A stretch of 64,000 bases of DNA, from the NCBI GenBank assembly GCA_029582265.1, contig CM055828.1, positions 12,993,777 to 13,057,776 of the forward strand, written 5' to 3'. The position numbers and the translations under genes are program-made. Source of the stretch: Zoroaster sp. YZ-2022 (Eukaryota; Echinodermata; Asteroidea; Forcipulatida; Zoroasteridae). Of the stretch, positions 54,501-63,895 are shown one piece after another. Under the pieces are notes generated by a model, which ran no database searches, had not been told where the DNA came from, and was given only the letters and a program-made list of their open reading frames with translations. Each line of letters opens with the position of its first letter. The stretch's first letter is position 1.

Positions 54501-57500
54501 GCTTCCCGATCTTTGAACTCCTACAGGAAAGACAACATAACAAATGGTTAATTCTGTTTGAATATGACGAGGGCAAATCATCAACATTGCTTGCTGGTAA
54601 GCACAATTTTATTAATTTTGTTTTGGCTAAGCATCCTTCATTTTAGATGTATCCATTACCACACCAGACAGAAAGCTCAAACGAAAATAGCTCCATTCTA
54701 GGGCCAATACACTGGACTCCCTCCGTATCCTTGGCCCTAACCCCACGTGTACAAAAAATAGGGAAAAAAAATTTCTTTCAACTTTTGATCTGCTAATTAT
54801 TCCAACCTAAAACTTAGTGATTAGGTAACCTTGCCCAAGCAGACACTTTTGGCATAAAATCCATTATTCTGGGTTAGCTCACTTTCATGAAACCTGGGGG
54901 GTTAGGACCAAGGATACAGAGTCCAGTGTATTGGCCAATGGCATTATTGCACAAAGTTCAGCAACTTTGAAAGCATTAAATACTTGGATGGATGCATTCC
55001 ACGGATTGTTTGTGGTGGTCTCGCTAGAATTGGGCATGGCTGGGCCCTTCATCGTAATCAGGGTCTATGTCCTTAGGGTGAGACGTTAAGCTGAATGGTT
55101 TATTATCCCAGTATCATGAAACAGAAGAGCTTGCCTTGGTGTCTCTTGTGTTCAGTTTAACCCTTCTACTACTACAAGGGTCAAAATCAGTCAAAATGTT
55201 GATATACTTGCCAAGGTATATCTAGTGCACTTAAAAGTCGAACACTGTCAAACCTTACGTGTAGTACGTACATTTACAGGTCAAAATGACGAGACTGTTT
55301 TTGACTGGTCACAGCATTGCCTGGTATTGTTCAGGGTGGTCAAAATGACAGTAAAAACCAGTCAAAAATGCCCCTGTGTGCACATTTGGGTCAACAGTCA
55401 AAACAGGCAGTTGACTGGTTTTGACCTCTATAGCTACTTGTCACTAAAGTGCAGCTATAGTAGGAGGGTTAATAATGCAACCACGTAGATAGAGGGGTGT
55501 GATTTGACAACAGTTTAAAAATCCTGAAAAAATGGGTAGCAGGCCTGGGTCTCACTTTGGTCTAGAGGACAAAGCCCCCAGAACCTCCTGGATGTTTAAT
55601 TTTGGAGGATTTACAGACTCTCTATAGAACAAACAAGAAACTAGAGGTTTGGACACAATATAGGCCTACTTCTTTCTTTCCTTGGTGGCTACTTCTCTTC
55701 TTTCAAGAAAATGTTGTGGCAAAGGGAGATTTGTAAAAAAAAAACTTTAAAAAACCTGAAATCAGGAATAATCCTGAGAAATCACAGGCCTGGTAGATTG
55801 TTTGATTATAAACTACACAGTAATGTAAGTGGAACTGAAAACTGTGATCGCTACCTAGGCCGAGATGCAATGCGCGCATGGTAGTCTTCGTAAATGACGG
55901 TATTAATATCATTAATCCTAACCTTCCCAAATCCTCGGATTGAGGTTACATGCTGCATGCTCTTTGCTAAAGTGAAGGATTTTGGAGGATTGAGGTTATT
56001 ATGCATACTTGCCTTTCCATGGTACATGTACATCCATGTTTGTTGTCGTGATTGCAAGGTCAGTGCTTGGGTCAGTGGACACTGTTTATTGCTCCATGCA
56101 TGTAGGGAGGGTCCCTGGCCATGTACATGTATCACAGATTAGAAACACATGTGTGCATACATGTCATGTGCTTGCTTTACTACTGAAGGATTTTGGAGGA
56201 TTCAGGTTATGTGTAAGCAAATAGGCCTAGGGAGTTAGGAAGGATTCAGGTTATGTGTAAGCAAATAGGCCTAGGGAGTTAGGAAGGATTCAGGTTATGT
56301 GTAAGCAAATGGGCCTAGGGAGTTAGGGTTAATGCATACTGTATGCACAAAATAATGACTTACCTCTTTGAAGAGGGCTAGTCTCCTTTTCTCTACCTTG
56401 ATGATGCTCGTCAGGTCTCCACACGACGACTCAAAATCCTCAAACCGCAACCAGATCTCGCTGCAATCACAATAACACCACAGGATTAGAGGAAAGCAGA
56501 ACCACGGTAAGCAGAGCCATGAAACTGACCAGTCAACAGCTGCCAATCAAAATCCCTTATTGGTCGTGTCATATTTGCTACACATCCATCACGCGTACCA
56601 TGCATACGACATGACACCATTTATTCCAGCAAGCTAGCACAGAATATATCCATTTGCACATGTTTTATTTACGCACATGTTTTATTTACACACATGCTGA
56701 CTTGGACGGAAAGGTTTTCCAATACATTATTAAGACAGCGCTGTCCTTGATAGACTGAATATGCCCAGATGGCCGAGTCTTCAGAATTTGGGGTCAAATA
56801 CATGTAGTGTTACTCTTTCATTATTGATCAAAACATGTTTAATTTATACCACAATTTATCATAAATTATGTACACAAAATGCAAAGCAAGGGCAGAACTG
56901 AAATAAATGTGGATGAAATAAACTATGGGCCAGTTTGTTTCGCACTTATCCGGATCTCGATCACCAGACAGTCTGTACGGTTTAGACAGTTTACTGATCC
57001 GGATCCTGTATCCGCGATCTCGTGTGAAACAAACACACACAAAGTGTCATGGGGCTTGTATTTATGTGAGCAAGACACTTCACATAACTGATTCTTGCCA
57101 CACAGTAATATAAATGGGTACTGGGGATAACTGGAACCAAATTGAAGTAATATACAAAGGACTAGCATCTCATCTAGGGGGGGAAAAGAAATATTTGCAC
57201 ATAATAATAATAATAATAATAATAATGTGTGGACTTATATAGCGCACGTATCCACCAACTAAGTGGTGCTCAAGGCGCATTATATTATTACCCCTGCTCA
57301 TAAGGCTCATAAGGCTCATAAATCATTCCTGAAACCATCTCAGCTCCCTGGGGAGTATACAGCTCAATTGCTGCCATTACAGCGCATATAGGGCTAATCA
57401 ACCAACTCTGCCCTCACAGGTACCCATTTAACCCCTGGGTGGAGAGAAGCAATTATGGTTAAGTGTCTTGTTCAAGGACACAAGTGTCACGGCCGGGATT

Positions 57501-60500
57501 CGAACCCACATTTTGCTGCTAACACCAGAACCTGAGTCCGGTAAGCTAGACCGCTCGGCCAACTAGAAAAAATGCAACAGGCTGATGAGTCAAATCTTCT
57601 CTGGACTGCAAGTCACTCTCTATGAATCTTTTATTCTATTTCCAAAAATAATTTGCCAAGTGACTCTTCCTAGACAGATACCCTGGAAATCCCAAAGGAA
57701 AGGAGGCAAACTTACCCCGACTTCTCAACTGCCAGGGATCCCGACGTCAGGACTCGCTCAAAGAGTACCCTTGTGTTGTTGTCCTCTGTCGAGATAAATG
57801 TAAGCGGCACGAATTGTATCATTGAAAAATTACACCTCATACATATTTATGAGGTAGCCTGGTTATTTCATTGGTCAATTTTGATGATGTCACAGAAACA
57901 GCCATACTCCTGTTACAGTTTATTGCTCATGCAGTATGTTAATTCTCAATGGAAACAAATAACATCGGTTACCTACAAATAATAATGATCACAGTTTTAC
58001 AAAAGACTTAAAATGTGTACAATTTATAACGGTATCAAACATGTTTTAGGGAGGAGGGCCAAAGTCGTGGTATAGCCAAGCCTTTGAGAAGCCTGGCCAG
58101 GCCTGGGATTTGCCAAAGCCTTTAGGCCGATATAGTTTTACTTATGAATAGATCTACAAATAGCTCTTATTGTTAACGGTGACTTGACTGACAGCTCAGC
58201 TGTCTTTTGTTCACAACTGCACCCATTATAAGGAGCTCTAATTGGCTGGGCTAAGCCCTCCATAATGATAGGTTATGTTGATTTGGCGGATACTGTATTG
58301 TTACAGGATTAGGACTCACAAAAGACAGATGAGGAGGCCAGGTAGCCCAGGCACGGCCGGGCTTCTCAAAGGCTTGGCTGTACCATGACTTTGTCCCTCC
58401 TCCCTTACAATCTTTGTCTGAAGTACATCAGTAAATTTATCTCCATGTATTCTTGACCAATAAATAAATCTGACAGTAGATCAGAAAGGAGTAAGAAATG
58501 TCTGTTTGCCGGTCTGAATGCATTGTCACTATTTTGTCAACACAACTTAAAGGGAAAATATGGTAACGATCAGGGCATAGAAATCAGTGTCCTAGTCTAA
58601 GATGAACACAGTGACTGAAAATTATTGGGTCATCATGCAGTAGCAACAGTAATATGACCTTATCATGTGGGATATTATGGCAGTTAATTGAAAACTAGCA
58701 GTCTGATTCCATTCCCTGTTGATATAAAGCTAAATCTTTCATTGGTCGGTTGTTTCATATATACTACTCAAAACAATTTAGGGAACACCGGATTTTTAAC
58801 ATCAAATAGGTTTGAAATGTTCCATGAACCGGGATTTTCATTTGCAACCCCCTCTCTCTTTCAGTAGTCATGTCATAAAATGTGTAATCACTACATGCAT
58901 CCTTTATCATCTGTTTCATTGTGTTTATCTGAAATAAATGATCTTGCTTTAACTGAGATTATTCCGGTGTTCCCTAAATTGTTTTGAGTAGTATATCTTT
59001 ATTCACATGATTTTTTTAAAATTTAATTTAAACACTGCCTAAGAGAACAAGAAGCATGAGGGATGCCCAAGCTAAAATTCATATATTCTGAGCAGGTGGC
59101 AGATTAATCAGATGATGATGAACATTAGATTTGAAGGACTGACCAGATGGAATTGGAACATCCACAACAGAGGCAGGTAAAGAGTTCCAGAGCCTGGCAT
59201 AAGAAGTTAAAAAGGACTTCTGATGCTGTGAGGTACGAGATTTTGGAATAACAACTGCATGTTGATGGGATGCAGACGACTGTCTGGTAGAATGGTATAC
59301 TTTAAGCTGAGGTAGTTTAAGACTGTCTAGTGGATGAGGCAGCAGAGAACACTGCATTTTGCGGGAGACTGTGAGACCAGCAACTTGTCTATGATGCCTC
59401 AGAGATTGAATACCAAGTGTGTCGTGAAGATTTAGTGGAAGAGAGGAGATGGCTTTATTTTGAAGACTGTCTAAAATCCTTAGGTTTGATTGTGCTGGTG
59501 TTCCCCAGTACTCCAAATTGGGTCTGATGAAAGACTTGTAGATTATGGCTGTGGTACTACTATTAAGGTTGCTGTTGCTTTCCTCATCATTCCAAGTCGT
59601 ATATAAAGTAAAGTCTGTTTGTGGTGACACCATGTACAAATCTCTTTCAGCACTGAGTGGTTCTGAAAAAAAATCAGCTGGTTACAACTTGATGTTTTGA
59701 TCAGTATGCTGTGATAGTCTTTTGGAGAATGCCGGACTCTGGAAGACGTTGCTGCTTAAGTAGTGCATTCTCCTGAAGACGATCAGAGCACACTGATCGA
59801 ACCATCGAGTTGTAACCAACTGATTGTTTTCAGAACTATTTACTACTCAAAGAGATTTGTACATGGTGTACAGTCTTTACTTAAATCCTTTTCACCATGC
59901 AAAGCCACAAGTCTTAGGGAGGAGGGCCAAAGTCTTGGTACAGCCAAGCCTTTGAGAAGCCTGGCCAGACTTAGGCTACCTAGCCTCCTAATTGTCTTTT
60001 GTGAGTCCTAATCCTGTAACAATACAGTACCTGCCAATCAACATAACCTGGGCTTCTGGAGGTCCTAGCCCAGACAAGCAGAGCTCATTATATAGGCCAG
60101 TAGGCAGGGGAAAAGCCTGGGTCTGGCCGGGCTTCTCAAAGGCTTGGCTGTACCATGAATTTGGCCCTTGTCCCTTACATGAAGTATAAAAAAAGAAGTA
60201 AAATACTGTTACATGTTTCCTTTAATCCCGCACATTGTTGGGATACTATTTGAAATTATACCAAAAAAATATGTTTTTTGTGGGGAGAGGGCAAATACCA
60301 ACCATTCAGATGAGATAGGTAATCAACGTAGGCAAGAATGTACTCTGGAATGTCTCCATATTTCTTCAGACCGAGCTCAAAGATCTTGAATGCAACTTGT
60401 TGGTCCTGCTCAACAAAATAAAACAAAAACAAAAAAAGAAGGAATATAATTTGTATGAGTTTGAAAAATTTCATGAGTAAACCTGTTGTATAGGTTGGTG

Positions 60501-63500
60501 AAATTCTTGCGTCGGGAGATAAACTGAGTATACAGTGCTATACACACGTCGGTGTAGGGCAAAATTAAATCAATTAAACCTGTTGTATTGCTTTTTTTAA
60601 TTTTGTATATCACTTGCAGATTGGAATGTTTTGTACTAGATTAATACTGTAAGAGTCTGAAAGCAGACAGAGCACACTGTTTGAAACGTCAATAACTATC
60701 CTCACTCCCGTTTCTTTTCAGAACCACATCACTTCTTCCAAGAAGAGATTATATTCCGCATGGTGTTATCTGTAAACCTAATTGTTTTATCCTATCCGCC
60801 ATGTAAAGCTTCAACTCACAACAGTTGCTGTAAAGGCATTATTCCCAGAAAGAGTGAAGAGGTATACTTCCCATTTTTTGCTTGTTCAAAGTTTATTCTA
60901 AAGAATAATACCAAAATATGGGGTAAGGAAATGGCTCAACAATAAAAAAGTTCCTCTCAACTTTGTATGAAATGGTAATGGTCCACAGGATTTGCTTGGT
61001 AGGGGGTGGGAACCATAACCATAGTTCTACATAGCTGCCAACATTTCAAAATTCCAATTAGTAAAAAACTTTTCTCACTTCCGATTGCATGTTTACACAG
61101 TGGCGGGCGCCATGATGAAACCGTAGGCTCTTCACTGGTTCCTGTTTATTACCCATTACTTCATCACACAAATTGGTGCCCCGACAAACATGGTATCGAT
61201 GCTACGCTAATTGACCTTCATAATACTTTTCGGTAATACAGAACTTATTTATTATAGCACGCTACACGTACGAAAATATTCGGTATGGGTACCGATTCTA
61301 ATTTTTACGATCGTTATAAGTGATTTTACCTGAATGCTCATAAAATGGTACTTTATCAAGAGCTTTTTTTTTTTCGTTAGGCGGAAAACTTGAAATTCAT
61401 AATTATTAAAGAGCAATTCGTACTTTAGTAATTCCTGAAATTATTTTTGTAATAATTACTAAAAATTTGTAATAGTTGGCAGCTATGGTTCTATAGTTCT
61501 GTAGTGACTTTATTTATGCTCTTCCTTTTAAGATGACATGAAACAGTCATGCAGTTATTTACTAGCAAGATTGTTACTAACACCTCAGAAGAAACGAGAG
61601 TGTGGCATTCTGGGAGAGCAGAGTCTGGTTCATCCTAATTTTTCATTTGATTAGCTGACACGTTTTGATACAGACAGGTACATTTTCCCTACATTTTCCA
61701 AGCCAGTTTTTCATCGTTTCCTTAAAGATTTATGAATCGAAACCCCCCTCAAACTATGTGACTTTACATTTAGATGCTGTAGTTTTCTCCGAAGGAGTTT
61801 CTAAAGGCGATAGTTTCAGACATTGTTTTGCCTGTGCTCCGGGGGTCATAGGAATGTGGCCAAGTCTCTATATACATGTACCTTGCTGCAGTAGTATTCC
61901 ATGAGCGCAGCCGTAATGAAGATGTGATAGCCTGTCCGTAGATCTTCCCTAGCCTTCTTAAAGATCCCCCGGGCAGCCTTGATGCCTTCCGCTCTCCTTG
62001 TGAACTTCATGTATTGAATGTACACCTGCAACATGAGAGAAAGAGAATTCAATGAAGGCGACTGATAAATAATCCGCTCTGCCAACAATTAGGGATTTCA
62101 ACATTTAACCTTCATGTACTGACAAGAGAGAGAATTTAATGGTGGTGACGGATAGTTTTCAGAGGAAGCTCTGCCAACAATTAAATTTTATATGTTTTCA
62201 AAATGGTATTCTGGAGACAATGAAAAGTAGTTTTATACGTAGAGAGAAATTCAATGAAGGTGACTGATAATTTGTAACCAGCTCCGCCAACAATTAGGGC
62301 TTATGTTTTCAAAATTTAACCTTCATGTACTGACAAGAGAGAGAATTTAATGGTGGTGACTTATAATTTCCAAGGAAGCTCTGCCCAAAAATTAGGTTTA
62401 TATTTTCCAAATGGTATTCTAGAGTCAACAAAAGGTAATTTTATACATATACATGTGTATATATATATATATATATTCAAAGGTGAGGTTCAATTTAAAA
62501 AAGTGTAAAGCTGATGAAGGTATTAATCTTCCCTAGAAATAATTGTGTCCGACGTGATGCCATTATTTCAGAAAAGTGAAATAATTCCCAGTTCGAATTT
62601 AGGAAAGAGGACTCAATTTGTTATTGTGAATTGTACAATGCAATATATGCTGAAACTTTCACAGGTTGGTCGTTTCATGTATATTTTGATTCAAAGAAAG
62701 TATTAAGCTTACTCACAGAAGCGGCTTTTGACAAACATTACCAATGCTGTACCTTCCCATTCAAGCCAGAACACACTTATGGCAAACATAAATTCTTTAT
62801 ATGCATCCATACTTCATGAAGATCAAGAACTAGATATAGAACTGAATTAGTTGACAAATTTGATGTGATAATTGTGAAAATTCCTATACAATTCTGACCT
62901 TTGAACCAATTGCTTCACCAGCCATAATGGTGATCAATTGACCTTTATCATGGTACAGCCATCTCGTTTTTCTTCCATTCAAATCAATGTTAAACCAAAC
63001 AGAGGCTAAGAGGGAAACAGTCTGGTCCTTTTTTGTATAATGAGATTTATCATTATCATTGTCATCGGGTATACAGGGAATCTGACCAAGATGGCTGCAG
63101 TGTGATCAAGGTCTATTGACACTTGTTTTGTATTTTCTCTATTAACCCTAACCACCCCATATCCTCTAAAATCCTCCAAGGGGTACTTTTATAAGGACAA
63201 ATTCAACACTGTTGGAAACTGGTACTTTCGGTTTCACCTCCTCAAATGAGAAGTACTGTACAGGCCATAAGTGCTGAATATGAAAGATCAACGAAAATGC
63301 ATGGTGCATTTTGAAGATAAGGGCCTGTTACCAAAAGTGCACTGGAGGATTGTGGAGGATTGAAGAAGGTTCCTAGCGAGAATACCTAGGGGTTTAGGGT
63401 TAATGAAAGAACAACAGATGGAAATAAAGCCTCTTTTACCCCACCTTTCCCAAATATGTCATCTGAGACCTACCAGTGTCGGGTCGATATCTTCAATGGC

Positions 63501-63548
63501 TAGAAGTCTCTTGTAGATGTTGTGGACTTTTTCATATTTCATTCGACC
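48382..63548 (-). CDS. CSTF3: Cleavage stimulation factor subunit 3 (CstF-77), C-terminal half, 10 exons; 5' part outside the window
   Basis: Exons (63474-63548, 61882-62025, 60303-60405, 57716-57785, 56364-56460, 54422-54520, 53481-53652, 51894-51988, 50535-50595, 48382-48560) join in phase to 364 aa plus stop. CstF-77 scaffolds the CstF complex that recognises GU-rich elements during mRNA 3'-end cleavage and polyadenylation. Visible are HAT repeats ([60 protein letters not shown]), the end of the HAT-C domain (LKAIGYK), the CstF-64-binding tail ([20 protein letters not shown]), and a basic end [10 protein letters not shown]. Human CSTF3 has 717 aa; this is about its second half. All introns are GT-AG on the - strand. 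Residues between TIPE and the acidic tail are fewer than in human. Confidence 0.96.
48680..48905 (-). pseudogene. LINE ORF C-terminal relic in CSTF3 last intron
   Basis: The - strand gives fragments like [20 protein letters not shown] preceded by LPRTALQ, the kind of ending seen in CR1/L2-like ORFs, with a stop inside. The 3' part AAGGCCAATAGCCA resembles 8860-8875. Confidence 0.5.
49007..50152 (+). repeat. Tandem array of tRNA-Lys-derived units (7 full plus 1 partial, about 162 bp each)
   Basis: The tRNA-like heads start at 49007, 49164, 49326, 49488, 49649, 49811, 49974 and (truncated) 50137. Each head reads GGATAGCTCAGTTGGTAGAG, then CATCAGTCCATTAATCTGGA, GGTTACAGGTTCTTGTCCCC. It follows tRNA-Lys(UUU) closely through the D arm and anticodon arm (CATCAG..TTAATCTG), but anticodon-loop position 33 is C, the B box is GGTTCTTGTCC, and the acceptor stem does not pair. 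Each unit ends with a common 100-bp spacer (CTTGTATAGGTTTCATGGCT, CCAGAACAAAGG, GACCACCAACTATAGAG). It is antisense to CSTF3, in its last visible intron. Confidence 0.95.
50535..50595 (-). CDS. CSTF3: CSTF3 exon, CstF-64-binding tail
   Basis: Sixty-one bases ([20 protein letters not shown]) between acceptor TTTGTTTCAG and donor GTAAGT. In the family this stretch wraps around the hinge of CstF-64 (CSTF2). Confidence 0.93.
50600..51890. other. CSTF3 intron, nothing else recognised
   Basis: Contains short A-rich direct-repeat-like sequence (GGAATGGAATAGGA, AAATAAACAGAACTGAAC). The 90-codon + strand frame at 51101-51373 has no recognised family. Confidence 0.5.
51894..51988 (-). CDS. CSTF3: CSTF3 exon, proline-rich tail
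   Basis: Ninety-five bases encoding [20 protein letters not shown] and ending RLPPPACFQ, matching human PPGLHPVPGGVFPVPPAA and LLPPPICFQ. Acceptor TTCTTCACAG, donor GTCAGC. Confidence 0.92.
52078..52420 (-). mobile_element. tRNA-Leu-derived SINE in CSTF3 intron
   Basis: Starts with (AAT)n, TGGACTTATATAGCACG and GGTGCTCAAGGCGCATTACA, ending in the reverse of GGGTTCGAATCCCGACC near 52360-52400. The first part of the tRNA head is missing. Confidence 0.88.
52446..53150. mobile_element. Outer TIR element of a nested pair
   Basis: GGAAGGTTCAACATTGGTAA on the left faces TTACCAATGTTGTACCTTCC on the right. A second TIR element (52677-53040) lies inside it. Confidence 0.6.
52677..53040. mobile_element. 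Inner TIR element, AAGCTTGGGC ends
   Basis: Left AAGCTTGGGCGATAACACGA and right (inverted) CCAAGCTTGGGCAATATCAA. Interior words ATATCGCGATAC, CGATATCGGCAAATTGCGAT and AATCGCAATATATG are self-complementary. No transposase is visible. Confidence 0.75.
53386..53471 (+). repeat. (GGGGGA)n purine tract next to a CSTF3 splice donor
   Basis: About 85 bp of GGGAGGGGGAGGGG-type sequence lies within 10 bp of the donor of the 53481-53652 exon. On the transcribed sense of CSTF3 it is a C/U-rich tract; on the opposite strand it has G-quadruplex potential. The Gly/Arg- and Pro/Ser-rich frames here are artefacts. Confidence 0.9.
53481..53652 (-). CDS. CSTF3: CSTF3 exon, linker
   Basis: Fifty-seven codons plus one base, [20 protein letters not shown] through [15 protein letters not shown]; only the MLPFTPR end is clearly conserved with human MIPFQPR. 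Acceptor TTCCCAG, donor GTATGT. The intron that follows starts directly with a C-rich (CTCCCC)n tract. Confidence 0.85.
53850..53933. repeat. Foldback of 24-bp arms in CSTF3 intron
   Basis: GTCACCGACACCATGAAGTA at 53850 faces its inverse ending at 53933, with two mismatches over 24 bp and a 36-bp loop. Confidence 0.75.
53987..54219. repeat. 233-bp long-arm foldback in CSTF3 intron
   Basis: Arms of about 110 bp: ATATGAGACCTGTTCCCAC and AAATACTTGATGGTTTTT on the left, AAAAACCATCAAGTATTT and AACAGGTCTCATAT on the right, closing at TGGGGATGGGAC/GTCCCATCCCCA near 54105. A transcript would form a long hairpin. Confidence 0.85.
54422..54520 (-). CDS. CSTF3: CSTF3 exon, end of HAT-C domain
   Basis: Thirty-three codons ([33 protein letters not shown]). 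Acceptor TTCCTGTAG, donor GTACGT. Confidence 0.95.
54702..54936. mobile_element. MITE with GGCCAATACACTGGACTC ends
   Basis: The left end GGCCAATACACTGGACTC is exactly inverted at the right end; matching continues through GTATCCTTGG and CTAACCCC. About 235 bp and non-coding. Confidence 0.78.
55161..55468. mobile_element. TTAA-flanked MITE, family A copy 3 (best preserved)
   Basis: TTAA at 55157-55160 and 55469-55472. Ends CCCTTCTACTACTACAAGGG and (inverted) CCCTCCTACTATAGCTGCAC. A CCCT start with a TTAA target is the signature of piggyBac-type elements. The internal TTTTGACTGGT/ACCAGTCAAAA is as in copies 1 and 2. Confidence 0.8.
55490..55795 (-). repeat. Dispersed repeat related to the WASHC3 3' UTR insertion
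   Basis: On the - strand it matches 42323-42597: CCTGATTTCAGG, CTCCCTTTGCC, AAACATCCAGGAGGTTCTGG and GAGACCCAGGCCTGCTAC. Confidence 0.65.
55916..56328. mobile_element. TTAA-flanked element, family B copy 2, with a tandem triplication
   Basis: TTAA at 55912-55915 and 56329-56332. It is inverted relative to 47479-47831 and shares GGGACCCTCCCTGCATG-type and TGTTTATTGCTC sequence. Near its right end the phrase AAGGATTCAGGTTATGTGTA with CAAATAGGCCTAGGGAGTTA repeats three times at about 47-bp spacing. Confidence 0.75.
56364..56460 (-). CDS. CSTF3: CSTF3 exon
   Basis: Ninety-seven bases encoding [20 protein letters not shown] and [12 protein letters not shown]. Acceptor ATTGCAG, donor GTAAGT. Confidence 0.95.
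57200..57562 (-). mobile_element. tRNA-Leu-derived SINE in CSTF3 intron
   Basis: Starts with an (AAT)n tail and ends with a clear tRNA-like head. On the - strand it reads GGCCGAGCGGTCTAGC, GGACTCAGGTTCTGGTGTTA, GGGTTCGAATCCCGGCC. Target DNA follows directly. Confidence 0.9.
57716..57785 (-). CDS. CSTF3: CSTF3 exon
   Basis: Seventy bases ([23 protein letters not shown]). Human has PPEKS where this has AVEKS. Acceptor CTCGACAG, donor GTAAGT. Confidence 0.95.
58049..58404. mobile_element. PIF/Harbinger-type MITE, copy 1
   Basis: TTA at 58046-58048 and 58405-58407 flank TIRs GGGAGGAGGGCCAAAGTC and (inverted) GGGAGGAGGGACAAAGTC. TIR matching extends about 60 bp (AGCCAAGCCTTTGAGAAGCC). A 3-bp TTA duplication is typical of PIF/Harbinger elements. 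Confidence 0.8.
58551..58728. mobile_element. Foldback MITE related to 46992-47177
   Basis: Contains CAGGGCATAGAAATCAGTG and TAAGATGAACACAGTGACTG as in the 46.99-kb copy, closing with CTGATTCCATTCCCTGTTG. Confidence 0.6.
58762..58993. mobile_element. Tc1/mariner-type MITE
   Basis: TIRs TACTACTCAAAACAATTTAG (continuing GGAACACCGG) are exact inverses at both ends, flanked by TA on each side. 232 bp and non-coding. The ends and TA target are typical of Tc1/mariner. Confidence 0.85.
59079..59639 (-). pseudogene. LINE RT ORF C-terminal fragment in CSTF3 intron
   Basis: The 186-codon - strand frame has [50 protein letters not shown] and [13 protein letters not shown], characteristic of the terminal region of non-LTR ORF2. 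The first 25 or so residues are read from an adjacent unrelated repeat. The palm domain is absent. Confidence 0.85.
59575..59755 (-). mobile_element. Copy of the bulged-hairpin repeat family (-)
   Basis: On the - strand it starts at the hairpin GACTATCACAGCATACTGAT leading to CAAAACATC. It continues TGTAACCAGCTGATTTTTT and CAGAACCACTCAG, and ends GTACATGGTGTCACCACAAA. It faces the + strand copy at 59765. Confidence 0.65.
59765..59905 (+). mobile_element. Copy of the bulged-hairpin repeat family (+)
   Basis: Starts TTCTCCTGAAGACGATCAGA, then GCACACTGATCGAACCATCG, continues GTTGTAACCAACTGATTGTT, and reaches TTGTACATGGTGTACAG. With the - strand copy it forms a head-to-head pair. Confidence 0.65.
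59917..60174. mobile_element. PIF/Harbinger-type MITE, copy 2
   Basis: Flanked by TTA at 59914-59916 and 60175-60177. The ends match copy 1 at 58.05 kb (GGGAGGAGGGCCAAAGTC), while the inner segment TTTTGTGAGTCCTAATCCTG runs in the opposite orientation to copy 1. Confidence 0.78.
60303..60405 (-). CDS. CSTF3: CSTF3 exon, HAT repeat
   Basis: Thirty-four codons plus one base ([20 protein letters not shown], ending LSHLN). Acceptor TTGAGCAG; an AG three bases upstream could add one glutamine. Donor GTTGGT is weak but fits the phase. Confidence 0.92.
60480..60580 (-). mobile_element. Body fragment of the second SINE family
   Basis: AATTCTTGCGTCGGG, ACTGAGTATACAGTGCTATA and CGTCGGTGTAGGGCAAAATT appear in direct order on the + strand. 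Segment order and orientation are mixed relative to 44.9 kb, suggesting a rearranged relic. Confidence 0.5.
60650..60790 (+). mobile_element. Diverged copy of the bulged-hairpin repeat family
   Basis: CTGAAAGCAGACAGAGCACA and CTGTTTGAAACGTC form the hairpin; TTCTTTTCAGAACCA and CATGGTGTTATCTGTAAACC follow as in the other copies. Confidence 0.55.
61030..61487. mobile_element. hAT-like TIR element in CSTF3 intron
   Basis: Left CATAGCTGCCAACATTTC and right (inverted) CATAGCTGCCAACTATTAC. The flanks share GTTCTA (AGTTCTA on the left, GTTCTATAG on the right), possibly part of an 8-bp duplication. GCTGCCAA near the end resembles hAT termini. Non-coding. Confidence 0.65.
61882..62025 (-). CDS. CSTF3: CSTF3 exon, HAT repeat
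   Basis: Forty-eight codons from [14 protein letters not shown] to ALMEYYCSK, the most conserved HAT segment. Acceptor TTGCAG, donor GTACAT. Confidence 0.96.
62036..62430. repeat. Imperfect tandem duplication of about 190 bp
   Basis: TTTAACCTTCATGTACTGAC with AAGAGAGAGAATTTAATGGT occurs near 62104 and again near 62318; CAATGAAGG(C/T)GACTGATAA occurs near 62050 and 62252. Located right next to a CSTF3 exon. Confidence 0.75.
63146..63399. mobile_element. TTAA-flanked element, CCCTAACC ends, family C
   Basis: TTAA at 63142-63145 and 63400-63403 flank CCCTAACCACCCCATATCC and (inverted) CCCTAAACCCCTAGGTATTC. ATCCTCCAA and GGAGGATTG words recall family B. 254 bp and non-coding. Confidence 0.7.
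63474..63548 (-). CDS. CSTF3: CSTF3 exon (first in window)
   Basis: Twenty-five codons, [20 protein letters not shown] then IDPTL. Acceptor ...AATTTCAG, donor GTAGGT. The phase-0 start implies the upstream exon ends on a codon boundary; it lies beyond the right edge. Confidence 0.94.
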
Positions 63549-63819
63549 CTGAAATTAAGATGGGAATAAGTACTTCAAATCAAACAGAAGTCTGGTTTTC
63601 TTCTCACATCTAAAACTGAACATTGTCTTTAATAAAGAACTGCATTGCTTAAGCCATTTTTGAGGACTCCTTGGTTTCATAAACGGAAAGATTTCAAATT
63701 AGTAATAATTGTCGAGAACAAACATGTATTAACCTGATCAAAGAAACAAATTCTGCAGACAAGTATTGCCATAACATTCTATAAGCTCTTTTTTTATTAA
63801 TGAATTCACCCTATGTATT

Positions 63820-63895
63820 GAGTTGCTTCGGAGCATAGTGTCTCTCAATGAAGAGGAACGAGTTCGATTCCACGTGATGCTGGATTTTTACAAAA
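63820..63895 (+). other. Weak tRNA-like element
   Basis: A B-box-like CGAGTTCGATTCCACG occurs downstream of GCTTCGGAGCATAGTGTCTC, but the A box is poor and no cloverleaf closes. Possibly a SINE head relic. Confidence 0.3.
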
